Shown here: positions 24,854 through 32,843 of the stretch, piece after piece
Layout of the letters: every line of letters begins with the position of its first letter
Position numbering within the stretch: position 1 is the first letter of the stretch
Source of the DNA: Chloroflexota bacterium
GTDB taxonomy: Bacteria > Chloroflexota > Dehalococcoidia > Lucifugimonadales > UBA2985
Direction of reading: 5' to 3'
Length of the DNA stretch: 32,843 bases
Assembly: GCA_027622595.1 (NCBI GenBank)
Contig: JAQBZZ010000017.1
Location: 1 to 32,843, forward strand
Position numbers and translations under genes: made by a program
Notes under the pieces: model-generated
Seen by the model: the letters and a program-made list of their open reading frames with translations, nothing else
The model's database searches: none
Told to the model about the DNA's origin: nothing

Positions 24854-24983
24854 GTCATTGCGAGGACACCGACGTGTCGGGGCGACCCGTTCGCTATTGC
24901 TCAGGGTAAACTCCGTAATCTGGCCGTGGGGTGCACCCCACGGCCAGATTACGAGGCCCTGCGAAGAAGGGCCTCGCAATGAC
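24854..24983. repeat. Nested inverted-repeat element with a 38-bp perfect palindrome
   Basis: Outer arms GTCATTGCGAGG (24854-24865) and CCTCGCAATGAC (24972-24983) bound a 130-bp element. Inside is a perfect palindrome at 24915-24952 (19-base half GTAATCTGGCCGTGGGGTG, no spacer) and a hairpin GAGGCCC / GGGCCTC at 24953-24975. The TCATTGCGAGG-type sequence also occurs in part near 26281 and 27950. No coding capacity. It fills most of the gap between the IS and the polyprenyl synthase gene. Confidence 0.75.
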
Positions 24984-25013
24984 GATGAATGGGTGTATTT
25001 CAGAGACACCATT

Positions 25014-26075
25014 CTAGCGCTGGCGGGTCAGGAGGAACTCCACCAGTTCCTGAAACTCCTGTTTGGCTCCCGGGACAAGCTCTATCCCATCCAGTGCTTC
25101 AAGTGCATGGACGGCGTGGTCATGTGCAAGGCCCTGGAGGTACTCCGGGGTTCCAAGGTCTGCCAGCAACGCTAGTGTGGAAACCAGGTCCGAATCCTCC
25201 ACCTGCTCTTTGGCATAAATGGACTGGAGTTGTTCCTTCTCCATGGTGCCGGCCTGCTCAAGGGCGTACACCAGAGGCAGTGAGTTCTTCTTCCTGCGGA
25301 GGTCGTTCCCGACGGCCTTCCCTGTCTCCTCTTCGTCACCCCACATGCCCAGGTAGTCGTCTCTTATCTGAAAAACGGCCCCCAGGTATCGGCCACATTT
25401 TGTCAATGCCTGCACTGTTTTGGCATCACTGTTGCCTGTTAGAGCGCCCAACTGCATGGAGCACCGTATCAGTGCCCCTGTTTTCCTGGATATCATGTCG
25501 AGATAGTTGGAGGTGCTTATATCCGTCCGCCCCTCGAAGTCGAGGTCAAGGTACTGCCCCTCCACTGTTTCCAGGTATGCGGATGTGAGCAGCTTGCTGC
25601 ACATCGCCACTACCTCTGGTGCCACCTGATGACTGGAAAGCTGTTGAATGCCAAGGTCTGCCAGTGTCCTCATGACGTTTCCAGCCTGAAGGGCTTTGGG
25701 TGTTCCCCAGGTTGCCCACAGGGTGGGGCGATGGTGCCGCTCCATATCGCCGTCCTGAATGTCGTCGTGGATCAGGGTGAAGTTGTGGACCAGCTCTATG
25801 GACACCGCCGCGGAGAGGGCTGTCTCCGATAATCCTCCAACGGCCTCGCAGGCAAACATGCAGAGGGATGAACGGAGGCCCTTTCCCTGGTTGGAGACCG
25901 TTGGGTTGCCATGTTCATCGCCCAGCCCAAGGTGGTACTGGAGCATGGTATGCAGGTCGGGGTTGTGGAGCGACAGGGCTTTGCTCAGAGAGCGCTCGAC
26001 CTCTTGCCGGTGCTTGCCAAGGATGGCAGGGGTCTCATCCCTTGAATCACGGGAGTCACGCTCTACCTCCTCCAC
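25014..26075 (-). CDS. Polyprenyl (geranylgeranyl/farnesyl-type) diphosphate synthase
   Basis: This 353-residue trans-prenyltransferase extends allylic diphosphates with isopentenyl diphosphate. The first aspartate-rich motif is LIHDDIQDGDMERHHRPT, and the second is IRDDYLGMWGDEEETGKAVGNDL, followed by the KKNSLPLVYAL segment. The substrate-binding segment near residue 63 reads GKGLRSSL where relatives usually have GKRLRP, so one of the conserved basic residues is altered. The residues before the first motif (NFTLIHDD) include a bulky phenylalanine, so product chain length cannot be predicted safely. AGGAGG lies 6 nt before the GTG at 26075. The gene stands alone between repeats. Confidence 0.88.
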   Translation of the reverse strand: MEEVERDSRDSRDETPAILGKHRQEVERSLSKALSLHNPDLHTMLQYHLGLGDEHGNPTVSNQGKGLRSSLCMFACEAVGGLSETALSAAVSIELVHNFTLIHDDIQDGDMERHHRPTLWATWGTPKALQAGNVMRTLADLGIQQLSSHQVAPEVVAMCSKLLTSAYLETVEGQYLDLDFEGRTDISTSNYLDMISRKTGALIRCSMQLGALTGNSDAKTVQALTKCGRYLGAVFQIRDDYLGMWGDEEETGKAVGNDLRRKKNSLPLVYALEQAGTMEKEQLQSIYAKEQVEDSDLVSTLALLADLGTPEYLQGLAHDHAVHALEALDGIELVPGAKQEFQELVEFLLTRQR

Positions 26076-26220
26076 TGGCTACCTCCTCGCTCTGGCCAGT
26101 GCGGTGCCAGACATGGGTCTGCATTAGAGGGTTTTTGGACATTGCTGTGTGTTGTGTAAACCGTGTGGATGGTGCGGCAAATGCTAGCAAAGCCCCCCAT
26201 GGGTGTCAAGGATTGGTGAG

Positions 26221-26330
26221 AGGCAGGCTCAGGGTGAGCGGAAAAGCACTCCCCACCAGATTGCCGCGCTCGGGGACTCACTCGCAATGACGATGGTTCG
26301 ACAGGCTCACCATGAGCGAGTTTGGGCGAG
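26221..26330. repeat. Mixed palindromic repeats upstream of the polyprenyl synthase gene
   Basis: A GGCTCAGGGTGAGCGG fragment near 26224, a TCGCAATGACGATGG fragment near 26282, and a complete hairpin ATGGT-loop-ACCAT at 26293-26313 with loop TCGACAGGCTC follow one another. The last copy runs up to the stop codon of sbcD at 26340. The gap 26076-26339 holds no gene. Confidence 0.6.
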
Positions 26331-26339
26331 ATGAGCGGG

Positions 26340-27575
26340 CTAGGTATTCTCCAACTCTTCGTTTATGAGGCTTTCACCGTAGCTCATGAGGATGTTGGCC
26401 CTTTCCAGGGGAACCTTTGCGGTCTCCAGGTAGAGGCGAAGTGCCTGCTGTGGGGACAGACCCTCGACGGGGACGGAGCCGAGGCGGGTACGGCGGTCTC
26501 GCTGGACATCGCGGACTATGGGCGTGACGAACTGGGCCGATGCCAGGGCGTTGCGTACTTCGTCCTCTCTCAGGAGGGCTTCGACCTCCTGAGGCATGGT
26601 GACCTTGACTCTGACTATGGAGCCGACGACGTGCTTTCGAGCTATGGCTTTGAGGGCCTCTTCGGTGGGGTCCTGTTGGGCATCGACTTTGACCTCGATG
26701 GTGAGGAATGGCCTCGCCTTAACGTGGTGGAAGGTGAAGTCGACGAGACGCTGGCCCTGTGGTCTCGATGGGTCGAGGTCTATGAGGCAGAAGCCCTTGT
26801 CGTCGTTCTCTTCGCCGAAGTCTATGCGCTCAAGGCTGCCCGAGTAGACGACATAGGGGTTTTGAAAAAGGACCTGGTGCTTGTGGATGTGGCCGAGGGC
26901 GACGTAGTCCAGGGAGGGATGAGCCAGGGAGCTCTGCATGATGATGGGGTCACGGCCAAGGAGCATGGACTGCTCCGAGCTGGTCATGGCGGTGTTGAGG
27001 GAGACGTGGCCTGTGAGGACGGCGGGTATGGCGGGGTCTAGCCGCTCGGTCTGCCAGGCCAACAGGTTGGTGACACGCTCCTGTAGCTGCTGGTTTATCT
27101 GGTCTATGGTGAGGTTGCGGGTCTCCTCACGGGCGAGGAAGGCGCTGCGCCGTATCCAGGGGAGGGCGATGACCTGAAGGGGGCCGCTGCGGGTCTGGAC
27201 GAGGTATGTGTCCAGGCGGTCGCCGATGGTGACGTTGGGCACGGCCAGTGTGTGGAAGATGTCGAGGGAGGTGGCGCGGGTGGCGATGTGGGGGAGGTCG
27301 TGGTTGCCAAGGAGGAGGAAGACGGGCATTCCTGCCTGGGAGAGGCGGGCTATGCGCCTGGCGAACTCCCGCTGGTGGGTCTGGGAAGGGTCACGGCTCT
27401 TGTAGGCGTCGCCGGCGAAGAGGACGAGGTCTACGTTGTTATCGAGGGCGTAGTCGACGATCTCGTCGAAGGTGGCGAGGAAATCGGTTAGGCGGGAGCT
27501 TAGGCCGGTGTCGGGGTCGATGGAGCCGTAGCTCTCTACACCTATGTGTACATCTGACAGGTGGAGTATGCGCAT
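26340..27575 (-). CDS. sbcD: DNA repair exonuclease SbcD/Mre11 family
   Basis: This 411-residue calcineurin-like phosphoesterase has all metal-binding motifs of the Mre11/SbcD group: LHLSDVHIG (Asp8, His10), LVLFAGDAYKSRDPS, LLLGNHDLPH, LTGHVSL and ALGHIHKHQ. A C-terminal capping and partner-binding region follows. SbcD works with the ATPase SbcC to open and cut DNA hairpins and ends, a relevant activity near so many palindromes. SbcC is not adjacent in the window; relatives usually have it directly downstream, where the polyprenyl synthase gene lies. The ATG at 27575 has no clear ribosome-binding site. Confidence 0.85.
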   Translation of the reverse strand: MRILHLSDVHIGVESYGSIDPDTGLSSRLTDFLATFDEIVDYALDNNVDLVLFAGDAYKSRDPSQTHQREFARRIARLSQAGMPVFLLLGNHDLPHIATRATSLDIFHTLAVPNVTIGDRLDTYLVQTRSGPLQVIALPWIRRSAFLAREETRNLTIDQINQQLQERVTNLLAWQTERLDPAIPAVLTGHVSLNTAMTSSEQSMLLGRDPIIMQSSLAHPSLDYVALGHIHKHQVLFQNPYVVYSGSLERIDFGEENDDKGFCLIDLDPSRPQGQRLVDFTFHHVKARPFLTIEVKVDAQQDPTEEALKAIARKHVVGSIVRVKVTMPQEVEALLREDEVRNALASAQFVTPIVRDVQRDRRTRLGSVPVEGLSPQQALRLYLETAKVPLERANILMSYGESLINEELENT

Positions 27576-27883
27576 GGGTCAGCCAGGCAGGCTTATTGCG
27601 GGATTGATTGTTGTTGATTGTTTCATGGCTGGTCTGATTGTGTTGCAATTTCTTATTTTTTGCCAGCTATGGTTTTGAGGGAAATAGGAAGGAACATGGG
27701 TTGATTGTTTTGGTAGAGCGTGCCTGAACCCGGCAGAATGGGCTGTGCCCCCTCTGGACTCCCACATATGTAAACCGTGGCGTTTTTGCATGGTAAGGCG
27801 AGTATAGCAGGGCGGGGTGGACGGGGGAAGTCGGGGGTGGCGATGTGGTATTCTTTGGTCTAAAGGGCGTGTAAGGGAAATGG
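27576..27883. other. Gap upstream of sbcD without recognised features
   Basis: A relatively AT-rich stretch with short TTGATTG-type repetitions near 27604-27625. I see no gene, convincing promoter or RNA. Confidence 0.4.
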
Positions 27884-27920
27884 CCCGCTCATGTCCTTCG
27901 ACAGGCTCAGGATGAGCGGG
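27884..27920. repeat. Palindromic repeat copy, TCCT/AGGA type
   Basis: CCCGCTCAT plus TCCT-type left arm (27884-27897, with a two-base bulge) and right arm AGGATGAGCGGG (27909-27920) enclose the 11-nt loop TCGACAGGCTC (27898-27908). Confidence 0.7.
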
Positions 27921-27924
27921 AGCA

Positions 27925-28103
27925 GGTTGCCACGGGCGGCTACGCCCTCGCAATGACGGTGGTTCGACAGGCTCACCATGAGCGGGGCAAATGGGTCAGG
28001 ATGAGCGGGGGAGGCCACCCCGCCGGGTTGCCACGGGCGGCTACGCCCTAGCAATGACGGTGGGAGGTAGGCTCACCATGAGCGGGGCAAATGGGTCAGG
28101 ATG
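27925..28103. repeat. Two tandem ~100-bp compound repeat units
   Basis: Two units of about 80 bp each lie 100 bp apart (27925-28003 and 28026-28103). Each contains GGTTGCCACGGGCGGCTACG with the hairpin GGGCG-GCTA-CGCCC, a GCAATGACGGTGG segment, a palindromic-repeat part ending GCTCACCATGAGCGGGGC, and AAATGGGTCAGGATGA. The second unit has decayed in the loop region (GGAGGTAGGCTC instead of GTTCGACAGGCTC). Confidence 0.65.
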
Positions 28104-28117
28104 ATCCTTCGACGGGC

Positions 28118-28124
<7 letters not shown>
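28104..28124. repeat. Palindromic repeat copy encoding the glyS stop codon
   Basis: ATCCT (28104-28108) and AGGAT (28120-28124) enclose the loop TCGACGGGCTC. The glyS TGA (28120-28118) lies inside the repeat, and so do the codons of the last residues (RSS). Confidence 0.7.
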
Positions 28125-29458
<1,334 letters not shown>

Positions 29459-29665
29459 GGGTTGCCTCCGAATGTTTTGAGTATGGTGGTTCGACAAGCT
29501 CACCATGAGCGGTGACAAGCTCACGATGCACTTGCAGTGTACAACACTCGCTGGCTGATGTGAAACACTGGCAGGGTAGGGTAGGGCAGGGCAGGGTACA
29601 CCCTGCACCGACGTTCAGCTATTGTTGTGCTGGTCTGGTGTGGTTTTCAATGCGTAGGGCGTGGG

Positions 29666-29694
29666 TTGATGCGATGGGAAGGTGTACCTATAAT
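29666..29694 (+). promoter_or_regulatory. Promoter of the zinc-ribbon membrane protein gene
   Basis: TTGATG (29666-29671) and a perfect TATAAT (29689-29694) are 17 bp apart. The -35 is the last six bases of the duplicated block, while the -10 lies just outside it. The ATG at 29711 follows 16 nt after the -10, with GAGGAG at 29699-29704. Confidence 0.6.
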
Positions 29695-29710
29695 GAGCCG
29701 AGGAGTTGCC

Positions 29711-30232
29711 ATGCTGTGTACACAATGTGGTCAAGAGGTAGTGAGCGAGGCTAGATTCTGCAGCCAGTGCGGCCAGCAGCTACGATTGGCGTGTCAGGGT
29801 TGCGATACTGAAAACCCATCTGGGAGCCGTTTTTGCTATCACTGCGGGAGGAGTCTCACTGAGCCGACTGATTACGGAGCACACGGAGGTGCTGGGGGTG
29901 GCGCAGGCGTTCAAACACCGCCCCAGCTTGTCGGTTGCCCCAGGTGCTTTGCCAATAACGAGCCCGGTTCGGTTTACTGCTTCCAGTGCGGATTACCATT
30001 TGAGGGTAAGTCGTCTTCCGGAGCGCCCAGGGTCAGCGATATTCCAGCGTTTCTTAAAGGCCGACCGGCCGGGTTTTGGGTTCGGTTGCTGGCTTTTCTT
30101 ATTGACCGGGTGATTCTATCTATCGCTGTGGGGATAATTGGAGCGTTGTTCTGTGGCTTCTGCAAGAGTCGGAACCGTCCTGACGCTTCATTTTGCACTA
30201 AATGTGGTGACCAACTGCTTACATCAAGCTAG
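29711..30232 (+). CDS. Zinc-ribbon / RDD-type membrane segment chimera
   Basis: The 173-residue protein starts at the ATG at 29711, 6 nt after GAGGAG. It carries three N-terminal double-CxxC zinc ribbons: CTQCG..CSQCG, CQGCD..CYHCG and CPRCF..CFQCG. A glycine-rich linker lies between the second and third. It then has GFWVRLLAFLIDRVILSIAVGII, which matches the first helix of an RDD domain (conserved R and D). Instead of the expected further transmembrane helices, it continues straight into a fourth ribbon (CGFCKSRN..CTKCG) and ends. RDD proteins with N-terminal zinc ribbons are common in bacteria, so this looks like a rearranged or truncated relative, perhaps by internal recombination between ribbon-coding segments. 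Function unknown; probably an inner membrane protein with cytoplasmic ribbons. Confidence 0.75.
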   Translation: MLCTQCGQEVVSEARFCSQCGQQLRLACQGCDTENPSGSRFCYHCGRSLTEPTDYGAHGGAGGGAGVQTPPQLVGCPRCFANNEPGSVYCFQCGLPFEGKSSSGAPRVSDIPAFLKGRPAGFWVRLLAFLIDRVILSIAVGIIGALFCGFCKSRNRPDASFCTKCGDQLLTSS

Positions 30233-30284
30233 GTGGAAGATGTTCTTATGTGGCAAAAAACGAAGGCCCCCTGCGCATTGAACA

Positions 30285-30298
30285 CGGGCGCAAAGACG
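30285..30298. repeat. 14-bp direct repeat, left copy, next to higA
   Basis: CGGGCGCAAAGACG here is repeated exactly at 31013-31026 in the same orientation. The two copies enclose higBA, its promoter and a hairpin (about 730 bp). Confidence 0.65.
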
Positions 30299-30300
30299 GC

Positions 30301-30588
30301 CTAGGCCATCGTCGCTCTGCGATTGATGAGGGCTTTAGTTAGCCGATAGTCGGTTTCCAGGTTGAGCCAGAACCTGGCCGGAATCTCAGGCATGACACCT
30401 TCGAGCTGCAAAGCTGTCTCTGCGGTGATGGCCTTCTTGCCGTTGATGATTTCGTTGACGGCATTCACAGGCCGTCCCATGCGTTTGGCCAGTTCCCTCT
30501 GAGGGATGCTCCTCGCCTGTATCTCCTCTAAGAGATACTCCCCTGGGGGAATGGCAACATCCGGATAAGCGTCTGTCTTAGTCGCCAT
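30301..30588 (-). CDS. higA: HigA family antitoxin (XRE helix-turn-helix)
   Basis: This 95-residue protein belongs to the HigA/VapI antidote group. PPGEYLLEEIQARSIPQREL leads into the XRE helix-turn-helix (LAKRMGRPVNAVNEIINGKKAITAETALQL, shortened: RPVNAVNEIINGKKAIT), followed by the typical ARFWLNLETDYRL end. It would neutralise the neighbouring toxin and repress the operon by binding DNA. Its start overlaps the 3' end of the toxin gene by 11 bp. Toxin-first gene order is characteristic of higBA, unlike most toxin-antitoxin operons. Confidence 0.88.
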   Translation of the reverse strand: MATKTDAYPDVAIPPGEYLLEEIQARSIPQRELAKRMGRPVNAVNEIINGKKAITAETALQLEGVMPEIPARFWLNLETDYRLTKALINRRATMA

Positions 30589-30874
30589 GATAGTCCTCCA
30601 CAGCCAGAACCTGTAACTTATCCTCGTTTACTCTTTCGACGATGAGCCGATAGTTACCTGTAAGGGTCATTGCAAATTGTTCTGCACGATCGCCTCTTAG
30701 CTGATGCAACCTCAGTGCCCGGTGTCCATAAAGCTCACTAAATTTGTCTGTTGCTCTTAGGACCGCCAATCGCTGGATGTATTTCCGTCCGATAGGAACA
30801 CCGAAGAGGCGGGTAGCTTCCGAGAGGTTCACACTCGCCGCCTCCAGGCGACCTGTTGCAAACTCTATTTCCAC
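30578..30874 (-). CDS. higB: RelE/HigB family toxin
   Basis: This 98-residue protein has the RelE-fold pattern of plasmid-maintenance toxins: an N-terminal beta strand and helices, then DKFSELYGHRALRLHQLRGDRAEQFAMTL and NYRLIVERVNEDKLQVLAVEDYHGD. Family members cleave mRNA on the ribosome. The basic residues around HRALRLHQLRGDR are consistent with that, but the exact catalytic set is not assignable here. The GTG at 30874 has no good ribosome-binding site, and the transcript leader would be only about 13 nt. It is cotranscribed with higA. Confidence 0.82.
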   Translation of the reverse strand: MEIEFATGRLEAASVNLSEATRLFGVPIGRKYIQRLAVLRATDKFSELYGHRALRLHQLRGDRAEQFAMTLTGNYRLIVERVNEDKLQVLAVEDYHGD

Positions 30875-30875
30875 C

Positions 30876-30921
30876 TATACACCCTATGGCTGTATATTAA
30901 CACGGCCAAGACAAATGTCAA
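30876..30921 (-). promoter_or_regulatory. higBA promoter and operator
   Basis: On the minus strand a perfect TTGACA (30921-30916) is 16 bp from TAATAT (30899-30894). Overlapping the -10 and the start point is an inverted repeat TATACA / TGTATA with a 9-bp spacer (30876-30896), well placed for repression by HigA. Confidence 0.7.
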
Positions 30922-30951
30922 CGGCTTCGACCTAGTTTGCATCCTATTGAA

Positions 30952-30980
30952 GCAGGGGCAAGTTTGAAGCCTGCCCCTGC
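30952..30980. repeat. Perfect hairpin between higBA and the duplicated block
   Basis: GCAGGGGCA (30952-30960) and TGCCCCTGC (30972-30980) are perfect 9-bp arms around an 11-nt loop. No U tract. It may be another dispersed palindrome. Confidence 0.55.
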
Positions 30981-31012
30981 GAATTCTGCGGATGGAGACG
31001 CCTATATAAAGA

Positions 31013-31026
31013 CGGGCGCAAAGACG
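31013..31026. repeat. 14-bp direct repeat, right copy
   Basis: CGGGCGCAAAGACG, identical to 30285-30298. Its last base is the first base of duplicated block copy B. Confidence 0.65.
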
Positions 31027-31073
31027 AGGGCGACGATTTTGTCCATTTCGACGCGGTCTAGGGTGCGGGCCAA
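31026..31073 (-). pseudogene. Remnant of the glyS 5' end (16 codons)
   Basis: The TTG start at 31073 and the 15 following codons match glyS except Ser15 to Ala. The ribosome-binding site is preserved. Beyond codon 16 the frame continues as LVFAPVFI and stops at 31002. It is part of the duplicated block and not a functional gene. Confidence 0.85.
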
Positions 31074-31271
31074 GGGTTGCCTCCGAATGTTTGGGATGTG
31101 GTGGTTCGACAAGCTCACCATGAGCGGTGACAAGCTCACCATGCACTTGCAGTGTACAACACTCGCTGGCAGATGTGAAACCCTCGGCAGGCAGGGTACA
31201 CCCTGCACCGACGTTCAGCTATTGTTGTGCTGGTCTGGTGTGGTTTTCAATGCGTAGGGCGTGGGTTGATG
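31026..31271. repeat. Duplicated glyS 5' region, copy B
   Basis: This 246-bp direct repeat of 29411-29671 ends at the same GTGGGTTGATG. Differences are a few substitutions and a missing pentamer run of about 15 bp. It directly precedes the methyltransferase-nuclease pseudogene region. Confidence 0.9.
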
Positions 31272-31339
31272 TAGGTGCTGGGAAAGTGCTTCGAGTGCCC
31301 CCCCTTGTATCTTGACCATAGGTAGAGACAGACCTGCCA

Positions 31340-31348
31340 TGCTACAAT
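31340..31348 (+). promoter_or_regulatory. Extended -10 element before the methyltransferase pseudogene
   Basis: TGCTACAAT (31340-31348) fits an extended -10 with one mismatch. GGGGG at 31367-31371 lies 6 nt before the ATG at 31378. It would have driven the intact ancestor of the gene. Confidence 0.4.
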
Positions 31349-31377
31349 GCGCCTACAATCTACACTGGGGGCATGCT

Positions 31378-32843
31378 ATGGATACCAATGTCCTGTACTA
31401 GGGAGATAATCTGCCGCTCCTGCGGAACAAAGACTATTTCCCTGATGAGTCGGTAGACCTGGTGTACCTGGATCCGCCCTTCAACTCCAATGCCAAACGT
31501 GCTGTTCAAAGAGGCTACCGGCATGCCCTCCACGGCCCAGGCTGAGGCGTTCAAGGACACCTGGCACTGGGCTGATGCCCAGGACACGTGGGCCGACCTA
31601 AACAACACCGCTCCCAAGCGAGTGGTGGATGCTCTGGAGGCGTTTCAGAAGATCATCGTCCTCCAAGAGGGGCGGTTTGCCCACAACGACATGATGGCCT
31701 ACCTGGTCATGATGTCGGCGCGGCTGCTGGAGCTGCACCGCATCCTGAAGGACACCGGCTCCCTGTACCTCCACTGCGACCCCACCGCCTCCCACTATCT
31801 GAAGGTCATACTGGACACCATCTTTGGAGCGACGAATTTCAGGAACGAAATCATCTGGGGACGTACACACACTCACGCGGATGCAAAACGGTTTGGTCAA
31901 GTTCATGATGTGGTCTTTTTCTATGCTAAACAGTCAGGCTTGACGAAATGGCAAACGCCGTACAAACAGCATTCAGAAGAATATCGAGGTTCGCATTATG
32001 CAAGTCGCGATGCCGACGGTCGCCACTTTCAACTTATCACTGCTTCTGCACCTGGCCATGGCCGGGAACACCCTGCAATGCGATTTGGCGACAAGGTAAT
32101 TCCGCCGCCCTCTGGCCGAATGTGGGCTTGGACTCAAGAAAATATCGACAAATTGTGGGCAGAGGGAAGATTTGTCATAACCAAGACGGGCATGCCTCGT
32201 TATAAGCTCTATGAAGATGAAAAACAGGGCACGGCTATTGCCTCAGTCTGGGACGATATTCCCCCAGTCAATTCCCAAGCCAGAGAGCGCATGGGATACG
32301 CCACCCAAAAGCCCCTGGCCCTTCTGGAGCGCATTATCTCTGCCTCGTCCAACGAAGGAGATGTGGTCTTAGACCCATTTTGCGGATGTGGGACGGCGGT
32401 GTTGGCGGCGCACAAGCTGAACCGTCGTTGGATTGGCATAGACGTGACCATCCTGGCGGTCAATGTAATGAAACAACGGTTGGAAGAGGCATTCCCGGAT
32501 TTGAAGGGCAAGTATAGAGTGGTCGGTGAGCCAACCACTCTTACAGAAGCCCAAAACATGATATTGCCAGACGCAACGTTGGAGACGCGCTACCAGTTCC
32601 AGTATTGGGCTTTGGGATTGGTGGGGGCGCGGCCAGCCTCGGCTAATCAGAAAAAGGGGGCGGACGCAGGAGTGGATGGCTACTTCTCTCTAGTCCATAG
32701 CAGTGACGGCAAGAAAGAGACCTACATCCAGGTAATCGTTCAGGTCAAGAGCGGGCACGTGGGTGCAAACCTAATCCGAGACCTGGTGGGAACAGTTGGC
32801 AATGAGAAACTGGGCATTTTCATCACTCTGGAGGAGCCAACGG
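31378..32843 (+). pseudogene. Decayed DNA methyltransferase-restriction nuclease fusion, runs off the window
   Basis: The product is a beta-class amino-methyltransferase: the catalytic motif LDPPFNSN comes first and the SAM motif VVLDPFCGCGTAVLAA near 32360 later. It is joined to a C-terminal Mrr-like nuclease domain with ADAGVDGYF and VIVQVKSGHVG. Two lesions are visible. Codon 8 is TAG (31399-31401) where relatives have a sense codon (LYYGDNL). After SNA, at about 31495, the frame shifts; comparison with the remembered family pattern SNATYNVLFKEA suggests a 5-bp deletion. From 31496 the second frame is open to the window end, with strong conservation (YLHCDPTASHYLKVILD, YATQKPLALLERII, RRWIGIDVTILA). 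A restart downstream would lack the DPPF motif. Decay therefore looks recent. Confidence 0.85.

Noticed and set aside
29459-29608. 50-residue N-terminal extension of glyS
   Set aside because: It would translate a palindromic repeat (MVSLSNH-type residues) and has no counterpart in the family. The TTG at 29458 has a well-placed GGAGG.

Overview
The window is 32.8 kb of bacterial chromosome. It is mostly housekeeping and amino-acid biosynthesis genes, with a short accessory, repeat-rich tail. Gene content suggests a Chloroflexota genome of the Dehalococcoidia type. The evidence is a GuaB3-type IMPDH paralogue, a T-box-led ilvB-ilvN-ilvC followed by leuA-leuC-leuD, an alpha2 class II glycyl-tRNA synthetase, and a high density of short palindromic repeats with a TCGACAGGCTC-like core. 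This assignment is inference from memory of these families; no phylogeny was computed. No rRNA, tRNA or CRISPR array was seen.

Layout. Positions 1-1278 hold a guaB3-like gene with a good sigma-70-type promoter. Positions 1279-2284 hold a MITE-like repeat and, on the minus strand, a very small secreted-protein gene with its own promoter, a structured 5' UTR and a perfect 26-bp palindromic operator candidate. Positions 2285-6218 form a tight plus-strand operon argF-der-plsY-gpsA (arginine synthesis, ribosome assembly, phospholipid acyl transfer, glycerol-3-phosphate supply), followed by an M16 zinc peptidase gene. Positions 7945-13794 carry minus-strand mgtE, tlyA, rho and pyrG. Positions 14222-15000 hold two small nuclease genes (GIY-YIG and HNH) bracketed by palindromic repeats.

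Positions 15091-23821 are the branched-chain amino acid cluster, read leftwards: promoter, T-box leader, ilvB, ilvN, ilvC, then a second promoter with a probable leader peptide, leuA, leuC, leuD, and finally rmuC. IlvB/N make acetolactate, IlvC reduces it, LeuA draws 2-ketoisovalerate into leucine synthesis, and LeuC/D isomerise the product. ilvD and leuB are not in the window. ilvN seems to start at a non-canonical AUA that overlaps the ilvB stop codon. A degenerate IS sits 9 bp upstream of the ilvB promoter.

Positions 25014-29458 carry a polyprenyl diphosphate synthase gene, sbcD and glyS, separated by palindromic repeats. From 29411 to the end the region is accessory. A block of about 250 bp containing the 5' end and upstream region of glyS occurs twice as a direct repeat (29411-29671 and 31026-31271). 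The two copies bracket a zinc-ribbon membrane-protein gene and a higBA toxin-antitoxin pair. After the second copy comes a methyltransferase-nuclease fusion gene, broken by an early stop codon and a frameshift, which runs off the window end.

Most notable observations: (1) the small GIY-YIG nuclease gene is framed by copies of the palindromic repeat, whose stems show compensatory changes and which supply stop codons to neighbouring genes; (2) a probable leaderless branched-chain-rich leader peptide lies upstream of leuA, with its Val-Val codons in the 5' arm of a long stem; (3) the AUA start of ilvN; (4) the duplicated glyS upstream block framing a toxin-antitoxin islet.
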